Shown: positions 7,792 through 16,654, numbered from the stretch's first letter. The stretch is DNA of 64,000 bases from Streptomyces aureocirculatus (GCF_000720475.1 NZ_JOAP01000003.1:217144-281143), one strand, 5' to 3'. The notes: a model not told the origin generated them from the sequence alone. Numbers and translations: made by a program.

Positions 7792-9387
7792 GTGAGCACC
7801 GAGAACGAGGGCACCGAAGTACCACCGGCCCCGTCCGCACCTCCTGTGCCGGTGGACACTCCCGCTGCTTCCGCCCCCGACGCGCCGGCGCAGCAGCCCC
7901 CGGAGCAGTCTGGGGGAGCCGCCGCGCAGTCCGGGGCGACTGCCGCCGGGGGTGAGCCGGCTTCACCAGGCCACGCTCCGGCGCAGGCCCCGGCGCCCCC
8001 TGCCCCGGCGCCGAGCGCTCCCGCCCCGAGCGTCCCGGACCCGTACGCCCACACGACCGCGCACCTGGGCGCGGGCCAGAGCCAGGCACACCACACAGGC
8101 GCGAGCCGGCCCACCACCGGCCAGAGCCCGGCCGGTGCGTGGCCGCCGCCTCCCCCGCCGGCGGTGCCGACGTACGCGCAGGGCGGCGGGCACGACGGCG
8201 GGGCCGGTTCCCACTGGGGCGCGTCCTGGACGGCGGAGCAGCCGTCGGCGCCGAAGCCGAGCGGCCGCCGGGGCGGTCTGGTCGCGGCGGTCCTCGCGGC
8301 GGCGCTGATCGCGGGCGGCGTCGGCGGCGGCCTCGGCTTCTGGGCGGCGGACCGCAACGACGACAGCGGCACGGACTCGACGCCCGTCTCCGCCTCGGAC
8401 GCCCCCGCGGACCTCAAGCGGCAGCCGGGTTCGGTGGCGGACATCGCGAACAAGGCGCTGCCGAGCGTCGTCACGATCGAGGCCCAGAACGGCAGCGGCG
8501 AGGGCGGCACGGGCACGGGCTTCGTCTATGACACCCAGGGTCACATCCTCACAAACAACCACGTAGTGGCGTCCGCGGCCGAGGGCGGCAAGCTGTCGGC
8601 AACGTTCTCGAACGGAAAGAAGTACAGCGCCGAGGTCGTCGGCCGCGCCGAGGGCTACGACGTAGCGGTGATCAAGCTCAAGGACAAGCCGGCCAACCTC
8701 ACGCCGATCCCGCTCGCCAACTCCGACAAGGTGGCCGTCGGGGACTCCACGATCGCCATCGGCGCCCCCTTCGGTCTGTCGAACACGGTCACGACGGGCA
8801 TCGTCAGCGCCAAGAACCGCCCGGTGACCTCCAGCGACGGCGGCAACAAGAGCTCGTACATGAGCGCGCTGCAGACCGACGCCTCCATCAACCCGGGCAA
8901 CTCCGGCGGCCCGCTCCTGGACGCGCGCGGCGCGGTCATCGGCATCAACTCCGCGATCAAGCCCGCCGACAGCGGCGGCGGCCTCGGCGGGGGCGGCCAG
9001 TCCGGCTCCATCGGCCTGGGCTTCGCGATCCCGGTGAACCAGGCGAAGAACGTCGCGCAGCAACTGATCAAGACGGGTGAGGCCACCTACCCCGTCATCG
9101 GCGCGTCGGTCGCCCTGGCGGAGACCTCGGACGGCGCGACCATCTCCGACCGCGGCGCCAGTGGCTCGGGCCCCGCGGTGGAGCCTGGCGGCCCCGCGGC
9201 CAAGGCGGGCCTCAAGTCCGGCGACGTCATCAAGAAGCTGGACGACATGGTCATCGACAGCGGCCCGACCCTGATCGGCCAGATCTGGACCCACAAGCCC
9301 GGCGACACCGTGAAGATCACCTACGAGCGCGACGGCAAGGAGCGCACGACCGACGTGGTCCTGGGCGCACGCAAGGGCGATAGCTGA
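7792..9387 (+). CDS. HtrA/DegP-like membrane-anchored serine protease with PDZ domain
   Basis: I chose GTG 7792 because AGGAG lies eight bases upstream; GTG 7753 is an in-frame alternative adding 13 residues. The 531-residue protein has a long Pro/Ala-rich cytoplasmic N-terminus (about 150 residues), one membrane helix (LVAAVLAAALIAGGVGGG), an external trypsin-like domain with triad His257 (TNNHVV), Asp290 (YDVAVIKL) and Ser371 (NPGNSGGPLLD), and a C-terminal PDZ domain. Such proteases handle misfolded envelope proteins. The Pro-rich tail resembles that of several Streptomyces HtrA paralogues. The gene is monocistronic and followed directly by tRNA-Ser. Confidence 0.92.
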   Translation: MSTENEGTEVPPAPSAPPVPVDTPAASAPDAPAQQPPEQSGGAAAQSGATAAGGEPASPGHAPAQAPAPPAPAPSAPAPSVPDPYAHTTAHLGAGQSQAHHTGASRPTTGQSPAGAWPPPPPPAVPTYAQGGGHDGGAGSHWGASWTAEQPSAPKPSGRRGGLVAAVLAAALIAGGVGGGLGFWAADRNDDSGTDSTPVSASDAPADLKRQPGSVADIANKALPSVVTIEAQNGSGEGGTGTGFVYDTQGHILTNNHVVASAAEGGKLSATFSNGKKYSAEVVGRAEGYDVAVIKLKDKPANLTPIPLANSDKVAVGDSTIAIGAPFGLSNTVTTGIVSAKNRPVTSSDGGNKSSYMSALQTDASINPGNSGGPLLDARGAVIGINSAIKPADSGGGLGGGGQSGSIGLGFAIPVNQAKNVAQQLIKTGEATYPVIGASVALAETSDGATISDRGASGSGPAVEPGGPAAKAGLKSGDVIKKLDDMVIDSGPTLIGQIWTHKPGDTVKITYERDGKERTTDVVLGARKGDS

Positions 9388-9435
9388 CCCGCTACTCTTG
9401 ACCCCGCGCCACGGCCACATCGGCCGCGGGCGCGG

Positions 9436-9520
9436 GGTGGGTTGCCCGAGCGGCCTAAGGGAACGGTCTTGAAAACCGTCGTGGTTCACACCACCGTGGG
9501 TTCAAATCCCACACCCACCG
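9436..9520 (+). tRNA. tRNA-Ser(TGA)
   Basis: The 85-base class II tRNA has acceptor GGTGGGT/ACCCACC, anticodon loop CTTGAAA with TGA at 9470-9472, a long variable arm, and T-arm GTGGG-TTCAAAT-CCCAC (9496-9512). CCA is not encoded. Confidence 0.97.
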
Positions 9521-9768
9521 CGGGAACTGGCCCGCAGCTCGCAGGTCAGCAGGGGGTGCCGCTCATGGGAGAGGCACCCCCTTCCGCATGGTTCTGTCGC
9601 ACCCCTGCTCGTTCGGCTCGCCGGTTCGGTGAGCCGCCCGGGTGAGGGGGCGGTACCTCGCCGGGGTGCGGCGGCTCAGCGGTGGTGGCAGGGCTGGGGC
9701 ATCGGTGCACGGTGCCCCAGGGGCGCGACCGTCGTGCCCGAGGGCGTGCTGCCGGAAAGGACACCGGC
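9521..9768. other. Short intergenic region after tRNA-Ser
   Basis: An imperfect inverted repeat (GGGGGTGCC at 9551-9559, GGCACCCCC at 9572-9580) lies about 30-60 bases after the tRNA and is probably its terminator. The rest shows nothing recognisable. Confidence 0.5.
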
Positions 9769-9966
9769 ATGAGGATCGCTGAGGCGGTGGCGGGAGCCGT
9801 CGGGACGGTCATGGCCCTGGGGGCCCGGGGGGCGGCCGCCGCGCCTACCGCGGCCGCCGATGCGTCGCGGGAGAAGGGGTTGCAGATCGCGTCGATCATC
9901 GCGTAGGGCTCGTTCGACGGGGTGCCCGGCAAGGAGTTGGTCGTGGGGCTCGACGACGTTGCCTGA
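9769..9966 (+). pseudogene. Small secreted-protein gene interrupted by an in-frame TAG
   Basis: ATG 9769 follows GGAAAGGA with good spacing. The frame encodes a signal-peptide-like start (MRIAEAVAGAVGTVMALGAR) and an AAAAP region, then reaches TAG at 9904-9906. The same frame continues for 19 sense codons (GSFDGVPGKELVVGLDDVA) with almost perfect G/C third positions and ends at TGA 9964-9966. This suggests one gene of about 65 codons broken by a nonsense mutation or a base-call error. I do not recognise the family. Confidence 0.5.
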
Positions 9967-10111
9967 GTCGTGGTTCGGCGGTGCGGGTCACATCCCGGCG
10001 GTCGCACCCCAGGCGGTGGTGCCTCGCCGGTCTTCTCCCGCCGGTCGCGTCCCGTAAGGCGCATCCCGTAGGGCGCGACCCGTGGTGGTGCACCCGGTAA
10101 GGCGCGTCCCC

Positions 10112-11113
10112 TCAGGCGTGGCCCGTGAGGCGGGCCGCCGAGGTGATCGTCGAGTGGGCCTCGCGGAGGGTGAGGCCCACCTGGACGGCCGCGTCCGTGA
10201 GTGGGCCGGTGAGGGCCTCGCCGAGACCGTTCTCGTACGCGCGGCACGCGGCCCAGAACAGCCGCGTGTTGCGCTGCCCCTCGTGCGCGGCGAGGACGAA
10301 CTGGACCAGGCCCTGCCCCTGTTGCGGGTCCGGCCGGCCGCCGCCGCCCGGCGGTGACGACCGGTGGCGGGGCCCCGGGGCAAGCAGCCGCAGCAGCGCG
10401 GCCGGGCAGGCGGCCGGCGGGAGGTGGGCCGTACCGGGCACGGTGCTGTAGACGCCGTGTTCGGTACGGGAACCCGGGCCGACCAGGTACCCGCCCGCCC
10501 CCCGGATGTCGATGCCGGGAGCCAGGCGGCCCGCGGAGTTGGGCACGACGGTGTCAGGTGGCCCCGACAACCAGATGTGCCGGCCACCGCTCGGCGTCGT
10601 CACGACGACCGTTTCCGGGATCGTGAACAGGTGCCGCAGCGCCAGTTCGCGCAGCGCGGCCGGGGCGTCGGTGCCGGACTTGGTGTCCAGGTCGATGCCG
10701 ATCAGGTGGTACGGGGGAAGTCCGCACGCGATTCCGTAACCGGCGGCCCAGGGCGCGGCGGCGAACAGCTCGCGGATGCGGTGCGGGTCGGTCGACGCGT
10801 CGTACACGCCATGTCCCGTGCGACCGCACTCGCCCCGGCAGGGTGGCACCGACGACGGCGGAGGCCCGACCTGCGGGCGGTCGTGGTGCGGGCGGTCGTG
10901 GTGCGGGCGGTCGTGGTGTGGGGAGCGGAGCGCGGGGAGCTTGGTCCGGGAGAGCGGGATGACGGCGAGTCCGCGCTCGGCCGCGGACAGGGCGTGGGCG
11001 AGCGCGAGGGTGGCGGTGTGCCGGGCGGCGATCCGCTCGGGGTGCGGGGCCGGGCGCCTGGGGGTCTCGTCAGGGGGGTTGCGATCTGCGGCATGGCGGT
11101 CGGAGGAGGCCAT
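10112..11113 (-). CDS. Bifunctional DNA primase/polymerase (PrimPol domain) protein
   Basis: The 333-residue protein has a recognisable AEP prim-pol core: GLAVIPLSRTKLPAL near the N-terminus, GVYDASTDPHRIRELF, YGIACGLPPYHLIGIDLDTK with the DxD metal motif at residues 141-143, SGGRHIWL (catalytic His region) and GIDIRGAGGYLVGPGS. Relatives occur on actinobacterial plasmids and prophages and as chromosomal singletons. No helicase, integrase or replication gene is nearby, so its role here is unclear. A run of HHDRP pentapeptides (residues 66-80, 15-bp DNA repeat) is inserted near the N-terminus. Unlike the other PrimPol-like protein (2564-3382), the active-site residues are kept. Confidence 0.82.
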   Translation of the reverse strand: MASSDRHAADRNPPDETPRRPAPHPERIAARHTATLALAHALSAAERGLAVIPLSRTKLPALRSPHHDRPHHDRPHHDRPQVGPPPSSVPPCRGECGRTGHGVYDASTDPHRIRELFAAAPWAAGYGIACGLPPYHLIGIDLDTKSGTDAPAALRELALRHLFTIPETVVVTTPSGGRHIWLSGPPDTVVPNSAGRLAPGIDIRGAGGYLVGPGSRTEHGVYSTVPGTAHLPPAACPAALLRLLAPGPRHRSSPPGGGGRPDPQQGQGLVQFVLAAHEGQRNTRLFWAACRAYENGLGEALTGPLTDAAVQVGLTLREAHSTITSAARLTGHA

Positions 11114-11485
11114 GCCTCATTTTCGTACAGACGTTCGATGAAGGGAAGAGGGGTGGCCCTGGGTGGCGCGTTCCGCGGGCGTGGCGGGCCTTTTTTCCGG
11201 TGGTCGCCGGGGCGCTACTGCCCGTGCGGCGCCTCGCTTCCGGCGCTCGCGAGGTTGCCGTACGGAGCGTCTGCTGCTGCAAAGCACGTTTATCGACTTG
11301 TCCTCACGCTTGCGGGGGAACTGTGTCTTACGGGGTGGTTCCGAGGGGATTCGGTGGGCAACTCTGGAGTCGCGACGTCGTGCAGTGCAGATATCGAGGT
11401 GGTCGGCCAACCGCCTTGCTGCAAGCCCTAGTTGAGGTGATTCCGGCTTTCTGCCGGGGTGTATCTCCCGTTCTGGAGGAATGAC
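11114..11485. other. Upstream region of the small secreted protein gene
   Basis: These 370 bases separate divergent genes and show no coding character. They should hold both promoters. The stretch 11290-11420 is less GC-rich than the genes; I could not fix a -10/-35 pair with confidence. Confidence 0.4.
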
Positions 11486-11797
11486 ATGGCAAGCATCCGT
11501 ACCGCCCGTGCCCTCGCTGCTGTCGCGGCCCTGCCTCTCGCCGCCGCTCTCTTCTCCGGTGTGGCGACGGCCGACAACGGTTCGTTCGCGGACGACGGAT
11601 CCAACGCGGGTGTGGCCACTGTTCTCGGCAGTGGCGTCGGCGACGACAACAACGGCAACTCGTCCACTACGCAGCAGCAGGCGGTCGGCAACGGCGCCGC
11701 GAACCAGAGCAACACCGCTCAGGTCAACGGCTCCGCGTTCACAGCCATCGAGCAGACGAACGCGAACGTCGCCGTCAACTTCAGCGAGCTCTGGTGA
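11486..11797 (+). CDS. Small secreted N/Q/G/S-rich protein
   Basis: ATG 11486 lies just after TCTGGAGGA. The 103-residue product has a clear signal peptide (TARALAAVAALPLAAALFSG, cleavage after VATA) and a mature part of about 75 residues rich in Asn, Gln, Gly, Ser and Ala with no Cys. Short alternating polar motifs (QQQAVGNGAANQ, NTAQVNGSAFTAIEQTNANVAVN) recall curli- or chaplin-like surface proteins in composition only; no chaplin signature is present. I cannot assign a function. A surface or spore-wall role is a guess from composition. Confidence 0.75.
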   Translation: MASIRTARALAAVAALPLAAALFSGVATADNGSFADDGSNAGVATVLGSGVGDDNNGNSSTTQQQAVGNGAANQSNTAQVNGSAFTAIEQTNANVAVNFSELW

Positions 11798-12065
11798 CCC
11801 GGGGCCTCGTCGGGGAGTGATCCCCGGGGGCCGGCGCTGTGGGGTGATGTGATGCTGCGCGGCGGTGCTTCGGCACCGCCGCGCAGTCGTGTGCGGGGCC
11901 TTGACGGCCGGGTTGTGTCTGACGGACAGTCAGAAGACCTTGTCGGTGTCCTGCTGGGCCCTGCTGGTGCCCTGCTGGTGCCCTGCCGGTGCGCCGGGCC
12001 GACGCGCCTTGGGTCTGCCTGAAACTGGCCGAAGCGCATGCGCGCCGCGAGCGGCGTGAGGGTCT

Positions 12066-13139
12066 GTGCCGAATGTGCCGGAGGTGCCTGACGTGACGGA
12101 TGACGGGTTGTACGCGCGGCTGAAGGAGTACGTGGGGAAGCCCGCCGCCGTCGCCGGGCGCGGCAAGGACCCGGTGAACGCTCCGATGATCAGGCACTGG
12201 TGCGAGGCGATGGGGGACGCGCACGCCGCGTACGCCGGAGCGGACGCCGTCGCGCCGCCGACCATGCTCCAGGTGTGGACGATGGGCGGTCTCTCCGGGC
12301 ACACCGACCGCTCGGAGGCGTACGACGAACTGTTCGCGCTCCTCGACGACGCCGGTTACGCCTCCGTGGTGGCGACCGACTGCGAACAGGAGTATCTGCG
12401 GCCGCTGCACCCCGGCGACGCGATCACCTTCGACGCGGTGATCGAGTCGGTCTCGGAGCGCAAGACGACCAAGCTCGGCACGGGGTACTTCGTGACCACG
12501 CGGATGGACGTCCGCGCGAACGGCGAGCCCGCGGGGACCCATCGCTTCCGGATCCTCAAGTACGCGCCCGCGCGCAGGCCGCCGAAGAGGGCGGAGCCCC
12601 CGGCCGCCGGGAGTCGGCGACCACGTCCCGTGATCAACAGGGACAACGCGGGATTCTGGGACGGAGTGGCCCGGCACGAGCTGCTCATCCAGCGCTGCGC
12701 CGCCTGCGCCCGACTGCGCTTCCCCTGGCTGCCCGGCTGCAACGGCTGTGGCGCGCCGGAGTGGGACACGGTCGCGGCAAGCGGTGCCGGCACGGTCTAT
12801 TCGTACGTCGTGATGCACCACCCCCCGTTCCCTGCCTTCGACCCGCCGTACGCGGTGGTGCTCGTCGAACTCGCGGAGGGGGTGCGGATCATCAGCGAGG
12901 TGGTGGGGGCGGCACCCGACGAGGTGCGCATCGGGATGCCGGTGCGCCTGGAGTTCCGGCGGGTCGACGGCGAGGAGTGGGAGCTGCCGGTGTTCCGGCC
13001 GGTCGATCCGGACGCGGGCGGGGCCGGGGCGGCGGACGGGCCCGTACCGCCGAAGAGGCCCGTACCGCCGCGGGAGCCCGTACCGCCGAAGAGGCCCGTA
13101 CCGCCGCGGGAGCCCGTACCGCCGAAGGAGGGCGAATGA
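12066..13139 (+). CDS. MaoC-like/DUF35 fusion (ChsH2-like enoyl-CoA hydratase subunit)
   Basis: The 357-residue protein joins an N-terminal MaoC-type hotdog domain (about residues 10-165) to a C-terminal DUF35 module: a zinc ribbon with CAACARLRFPWLPGCNGCG at about 214-232 followed by an OB fold (GTVYSYVVMHHPPFP). In Mycobacterium tuberculosis ChsH2 this layout pairs with ChsH1 to hydrate a steroid side-chain enoyl-CoA, while DUF35 binds the aldolase Ltp2. The next two genes encode exactly those partners, with 4-base overlaps. The start is uncertain: GTG 12066, 12075 or 12093. The extreme C-terminus carries a VPPKRPVPPRE repeat (36-bp DNA unit). The actual substrate is not known from sequence. 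Confidence 0.85.
   Translation: MPNVPEVPDVTDDGLYARLKEYVGKPAAVAGRGKDPVNAPMIRHWCEAMGDAHAAYAGADAVAPPTMLQVWTMGGLSGHTDRSEAYDELFALLDDAGYASVVATDCEQEYLRPLHPGDAITFDAVIESVSERKTTKLGTGYFVTTRMDVRANGEPAGTHRFRILKYAPARRPPKRAEPPAAGSRRPRPVINRDNAGFWDGVARHELLIQRCAACARLRFPWLPGCNGCGAPEWDTVAASGAGTVYSYVVMHHPPFPAFDPPYAVVLVELAEGVRIISEVVGAAPDEVRIGMPVRLEFRRVDGEEWELPVFRPVDPDAGGAGAADGPVPPKRPVPPREPVPPKRPVPPREPVPPKEGE
13043..13128 (+). repeat. 36-bp in-frame repeat at the end of the MaoC/DUF35 gene
   Basis: The coding sequence for PVPPKRPVPPRE is repeated just over twice immediately before the stop codon, extending the C-terminus by roughly 30 residues of alternating Pro and charge. It is probably a disordered tail. Confidence 0.8.
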
Positions 13140-13570
13140 CCAGGTCAGGTACCACCCTCCCGCCGCGGGAGATACCGATCACCCGCACGTTGATCGTCGC
13201 CGGGGCCATCGCCTCGCGGGACTACCAGGACGTGCACCACGACGCGGAGCTGGCGCGTGAGAAGGGCTCCCCCGACATCTTCATGAACATCCTCACGACG
13301 AACGGCCTGGTGGGCCGCTACATCACGGACTGCCTCGGCCCGGAAGCCGTACTGCGCAAGGTGGCCATCCGCCTTGGCGCGCCCAACTACCCGGGCGACA
13401 CGATGGTGTTGACGGGGAGGGTCGAGCAGGAGTCGGTCGGGCGGGAAGCACGGGGCGGCGGCGCGGAAGCCACCCTCACCGTCCGCGTCGTGGGCGCCAA
13501 CAGCATCGGCAAGCACGTGACGGGCACGGTCACGGTGACGGTCCCCGTGCCCTTGGGGGGTGCGGCATGA
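13136..13570 (+). CDS. MaoC-family dehydratase (ChsH1-like)
   Basis: ATG 13136 overlaps the previous stop by four bases (ATGA), so the genes are translationally coupled. The 144-residue single hotdog protein has the hydratase signature region GAIASRDYQDVHHDAELA, with Asp and His positioned as in catalytic R-hydratases. A lone small MaoC protein beside a MaoC-DUF35 fusion and an Ltp-type thiolase matches the ChsH1-ChsH2-Ltp2 set of actinobacterial steroid degradation. I infer that it supplies the catalytic half of a heteromeric 2-enoyl-CoA hydratase. Confidence 0.87.
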   Translation: MTRSGTTLPPREIPITRTLIVAGAIASRDYQDVHHDAELAREKGSPDIFMNILTTNGLVGRYITDCLGPEAVLRKVAIRLGAPNYPGDTMVLTGRVEQESVGREARGGGAEATLTVRVVGANSIGKHVTGTVTVTVPVPLGGAA

Positions 13571-14733
13571 GCGTACGGAACAAGGACGGCCTCGGCGGCA
13601 GGGCGGCGATCGCCGGGATCGGCGCCACGGAGTTCTCCAAGGACTCCGGGCGCAGCGAGCTGAAGCTGGCCGTGGAGGCGGTGCGGTCCGCGCTCGACGA
13701 CGCGGGACTGCGGCCGTCCGACGTCGACGGCCTTGTCACGTTCACGATGGACACCAGTCCGGAGATCACGGTGGCGCAGGCCGCGGGCATGGGGGAGCTG
13801 TCGTTCTTCTCCCGGGTGCACTACGGCGGCGGCGCGGCCTGCGCGACCGTGCAGCAGGCGGCGCTCGCGGTGGCGAGCGGGGTGGCCGAAGTGGTCGTCT
13901 GCTATCGGGCGTTCAACGAGCGCTCCGGGCGTCGCTTCGGCTCCGGGGTGCAGCACCGGGAACCGTCGGCGGAGGGCGCGGCGCTCGGCTGGTCGCTGCC
14001 GTTCGGCCTGCTCACGCCCGCGTCATGGGTGGCGATGGCGGCGCAGCGCTATCTGCACGCGTACGACCTGACTCCGGAGGTGTTCGGCCGTGTGGCGGTG
14101 GTCGGCCGGAAGTACGCGGCGACGAACCCGGCGGCGTACTTCTACGGCAGGCCCATCACGGCCGCGGACCACGCGGCGTCGCGGTGGATCGTCGAGCCGC
14201 TGCGCCTCCTCGACTGCTGCCAGGAGACGGACGGCGGGCAGGCCCTCGTCGTGACGAGCGTCGAGCGCGCCCGTGACCTGCCGCATCCACCGGCGGTGAT
14301 CGCCGCCGCGGCGCAGGGCGCGGGCCGGGCACAGGAGCAGATGACCAGCTTCTACCGCGACGACCTGACCGGCCTGCCCGAGACGGGCGTGGTGGCGCGG
14401 CAGTTGTGGCGCGCGGCCGGTCTTTCGCCGCGGGAGGTGGACGTGGGGATCCTGTACGACCACTTCACTCCGTTCGTCCTGATGCAACTGGAGGAGTTCG
14501 GGTTCTGCGGTCCTGGTGAGGCGGCGGAGTTCGTGGCGGCGGAGCGGTTGCCGCTGAACACCCACGGCGGGCAGCTCGGGGAGGCGTATCTGCACGGGAT
14601 GAACGGTGTGGCCGAGGCTGTCCGGCAGGTGCGGGGCACGGCGGTGAACCAGATACGTGATGCCGCGCGCGTCCTGGTGACGGCAGGCACCGGTGTCCCC
14701 ACATCGGGGCTGATTCTCGCGGCGGACGGCTGA
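13567..14733 (+). CDS. Thiolase-fold lipid-transfer protein (Ltp2-like aldolase)
   Basis: ATG 13567 overlaps the upstream stop by four bases. The 388-residue protein has the SCP-x/Ltp thiolase fold: AAIAGIGATEFSKDSGRSE at the start, LALEAVR-type helices, GGGAACATVQQAALAVASG, NTHGGQLGEAYLHGMNGVAEAVRQ and VLVTAGTGVPTSGLIL at the end. In steroid degraders Ltp2 performs a retro-aldol cleavage releasing propionyl-CoA and needs the DUF35 domain of ChsH2. The three-gene operon encodes hydratase and aldolase together. The 17-ketosteroid or isoprenoid substrate is inferred, since no other steroid genes are in view. Confidence 0.88.
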   Translation: MSVRNKDGLGGRAAIAGIGATEFSKDSGRSELKLAVEAVRSALDDAGLRPSDVDGLVTFTMDTSPEITVAQAAGMGELSFFSRVHYGGGAACATVQQAALAVASGVAEVVVCYRAFNERSGRRFGSGVQHREPSAEGAALGWSLPFGLLTPASWVAMAAQRYLHAYDLTPEVFGRVAVVGRKYAATNPAAYFYGRPITAADHAASRWIVEPLRLLDCCQETDGGQALVVTSVERARDLPHPPAVIAAAAQGAGRAQEQMTSFYRDDLTGLPETGVVARQLWRAAGLSPREVDVGILYDHFTPFVLMQLEEFGFCGPGEAAEFVAAERLPLNTHGGQLGEAYLHGMNGVAEAVRQVRGTAVNQIRDAARVLVTAGTGVPTSGLILAADG

Positions 14734-14784
14734 ACCGGCGCGTGTCCCGCGCTCGGCGGCGGGCCCGCCCCGTTCACTCGCCGT

Positions 14785-15699
14785 ATGCGCCACCGAAAGA
14801 TGCTCTTGGGAACAGTCCTCGCCCTGGCCGCGGGGACGCTGGCCATGGACACGACCACACCAGCCGACGCCGACGCCGACGCGGTCGTCGTCGGGGCGGC
14901 CGCTGCCGGATCAACCGGTGCCGGTGCCGGTGCCGACGCCGGGCTGCGGCCGGGTGCCGCCGCAGGGAGGACCCTCGGCGCCCCCGACACCTTCTACGGC
15001 CGGGCCTTCGACACCTGCCAGGCACCGGCCGTCGACACCATGAGGCGCTGGCTTGCGTCCGACTACGGCGCGGTGGGGGTGTACTTCGGGGGCCGCGGCC
15101 GGGCCTGCGCCAAGCAGAAGCACCTGAGCCGGGAGTGGCTGAGCTCGGTGGACGACATGGGCTGGCGGGTCCTTCCGCTGTACGTCGGCTCCCAGTCCCC
15201 GTGCGTCGTGGCGAAGAACAAGCAGCACGTCCGCATCGGCAGCAAACCCTGGGAACAGGGCACCCGCGAGGGCACGGACGCGGTCAACAGGGCCAAGGAG
15301 ATGGGCATCGAACCGGAGAGCCCGCTCTACCTGGACATGGAGGCGTACCGGCACAAGCAGCGGGACTGCGCCAAGGCCACGCTCTCCTTCGTCCGCGCCT
15401 GGAACCGCGAAGTACGCAGCCACAACTACGTACCGGGCTTCTACAGCAGCGCCAATTCCGGCGTAACGCACATGGACGAGGCGCGGCGCGACGGCGTACG
15501 GGACCTGCCGTCGGTGATGTGGTTCGCGCGCTGGCACACAGCCCCCGACCTGAACGGCGAGCCCGCGCTCGGCCGCGACGCCTGGCAGCCCCGCAGCCGG
15601 ATCCACCAGTACGCGGGCAATGTCACGGAGCGCCACGGCGGGCGCACCATCACCATCGACCGCAACCTCGTGGACGCACCGGTGGCCACCCTGGGCTAG
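14785..15699 (+). CDS. Secreted DUF1906 (Rv2525c-like glycoside-hydrolase-fold) protein
   Basis: The 304-residue protein has a signal peptide (HRKMLLGTVLALAAGTLA), an Ala/Gly/Asp-rich spacer, and a DUF1906 domain from about residue 65: FYGRAFDTCQAP, YGAVGVYFGG, GWRVLPLYVGSQ, LYLDMEAY and PGFYSSANSG. The fold is a TIM barrel related to GH25 lysozymes; LDMEAY supplies the acidic pair in the position of catalytic acids. Tat-exported Rv2525c of M. tuberculosis is a relative with a cell-wall role. The gene is alone. No strong ribosome-binding site precedes ATG 14785. Confidence 0.85.
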   Translation: MRHRKMLLGTVLALAAGTLAMDTTTPADADADAVVVGAAAAGSTGAGAGADAGLRPGAAAGRTLGAPDTFYGRAFDTCQAPAVDTMRRWLASDYGAVGVYFGGRGRACAKQKHLSREWLSSVDDMGWRVLPLYVGSQSPCVVAKNKQHVRIGSKPWEQGTREGTDAVNRAKEMGIEPESPLYLDMEAYRHKQRDCAKATLSFVRAWNREVRSHNYVPGFYSSANSGVTHMDEARRDGVRDLPSVMWFARWHTAPDLNGEPALGRDAWQPRSRIHQYAGNVTERHGGRTITIDRNLVDAPVATLG

Positions 15700-15902
15700 A
15701 TTTCGACGGGCGCCGTGTGCGCCGGAACCGCGCCCCCCGCGCGGGCGTTCGCGTACACCTCAGGGTTGAACCCGCAGGGGTCCGCTCCACCTCCTCCACC
15801 TTCAGGAGGTGGGGCAGGCTCCCCTCGTACAACCTGAGGCGGACAAGGCTTCGGGACCTGCGGCCGATCCGCTGATGTAGGGGTCGCTTCTAGCGTGGAG
15901 CC
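15700..15902. terminator. Short intergenic region with a hairpin
   Basis: CCACCTCC (15787-15794) and GGAGGTGG (15805-15812) form an 8-bp stem with a 10-base loop, a possible terminator of the DUF1906 gene about 90 bases past its stop. The promoter of the sigma-factor gene should lie in the remaining 90 bases. Confidence 0.45.
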
Positions 15903-16466
15903 ATGACCGCATCCATGGTGACCGTGTGCACCAGTGCATCGAAGGCCGCGACGCGGACCACGAGTCCTTCCGCCTACCCGTCGTTCGCCTCTTACGTCCG
16001 GGCGCGTCAGCCGGTGCTGCTTCGCACCGCCCGCTCGCTGACGGCGAACCCGAGCGATGCCGAGGACCTGCTGCAGACGGCACTGACGAAGACGTATGTG
16101 GCCTGGGACCGGATCGAGGACCACCGGGCGCTCGACGGCTATGTCCGCCGGGCGTTGCTGAACACGCGCACCTCGCAGTGGCGCAAGCGCAAGGTCGACG
16201 AGTTCGCCTGCGACGAGCTGCCCGAGCCCGAGACCGTGCCGGCCGGTGACCCGGCCGAGCAGCAGGCGCTGCACGACGCGATGTGGCGCGCGATCATGAA
16301 GCTGCCGGCGCGGCAGCGGGCGATGGTCGTCCTGCGGTATTACGAGGACCTGAGCGAGGCCCAGACGGCCGAGGTGCTCGGGGTCTCCATCGGCACGGTG
16401 AAGAGCGCGGTGTCCCGTGCGCTCGGCAAGCTCCGCGAGGACCCGGAGCTCACTCCGGTCCGCTGA
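15903..16466 (+). CDS. ECF sigma factor, SigE-like family
   Basis: The 187-residue protein has region 2 (LLRTARSLTANPSDAEDLLQTALTKTYVAWDRI... in outline) and region 4 (LPARQRAMVVLRYYEDLSEAQTAEVLG, helix-turn-helix SIGTVKSAVSRALGKL). This is the actinobacterial SigE-type ECF group that lacks an obvious adjacent anti-sigma factor. The N-terminus is Ser/Thr-rich. The gene lies between a DUF1906 gene and an acyl-CoA ligase, with gaps on both sides, so it is probably monocistronic. Its regulon and signal cannot be read from the sequence. Confidence 0.88.
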   Translation: MTASMVTVCTSASKAATRTTSPSAYPSFASYVRARQPVLLRTARSLTANPSDAEDLLQTALTKTYVAWDRIEDHRALDGYVRRALLNTRTSQWRKRKVDEFACDELPEPETVPAGDPAEQQALHDAMWRAIMKLPARQRAMVVLRYYEDLSEAQTAEVLGVSIGTVKSAVSRALGKLREDPELTPVR

Positions 16467-16654
16467 GAGCGGTACGCGAGGCCGGTTCGCTGCGGCCGGT
16501 GTGCCGACGCGTCCGGCCGCACGCGGTGATTTTTCCCTTCATGTGCTCCCGCGGTAGTGACATACCGCGCGGTATGCGGCAAGAATCTGGGGCTACTGCC
16601 AGGCAGAGCGCCGGGAACGCCCGGTTGCCCGTGCCACGCCTCCGGGAGGACGCC

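Noticed and set aside
9436-9520. tRNA-Ser genes as prophage or integrative-element attachment sites
   Set aside because: No integrase, excisionase or direct repeat of the tRNA 3' end was found near any of the five tRNAs.
11486-11797. Small secreted protein as a chaplin or rodlin
   Set aside because: It lacks the chaplin signature and Cys pair and the rodlin pattern; only its composition is similar.
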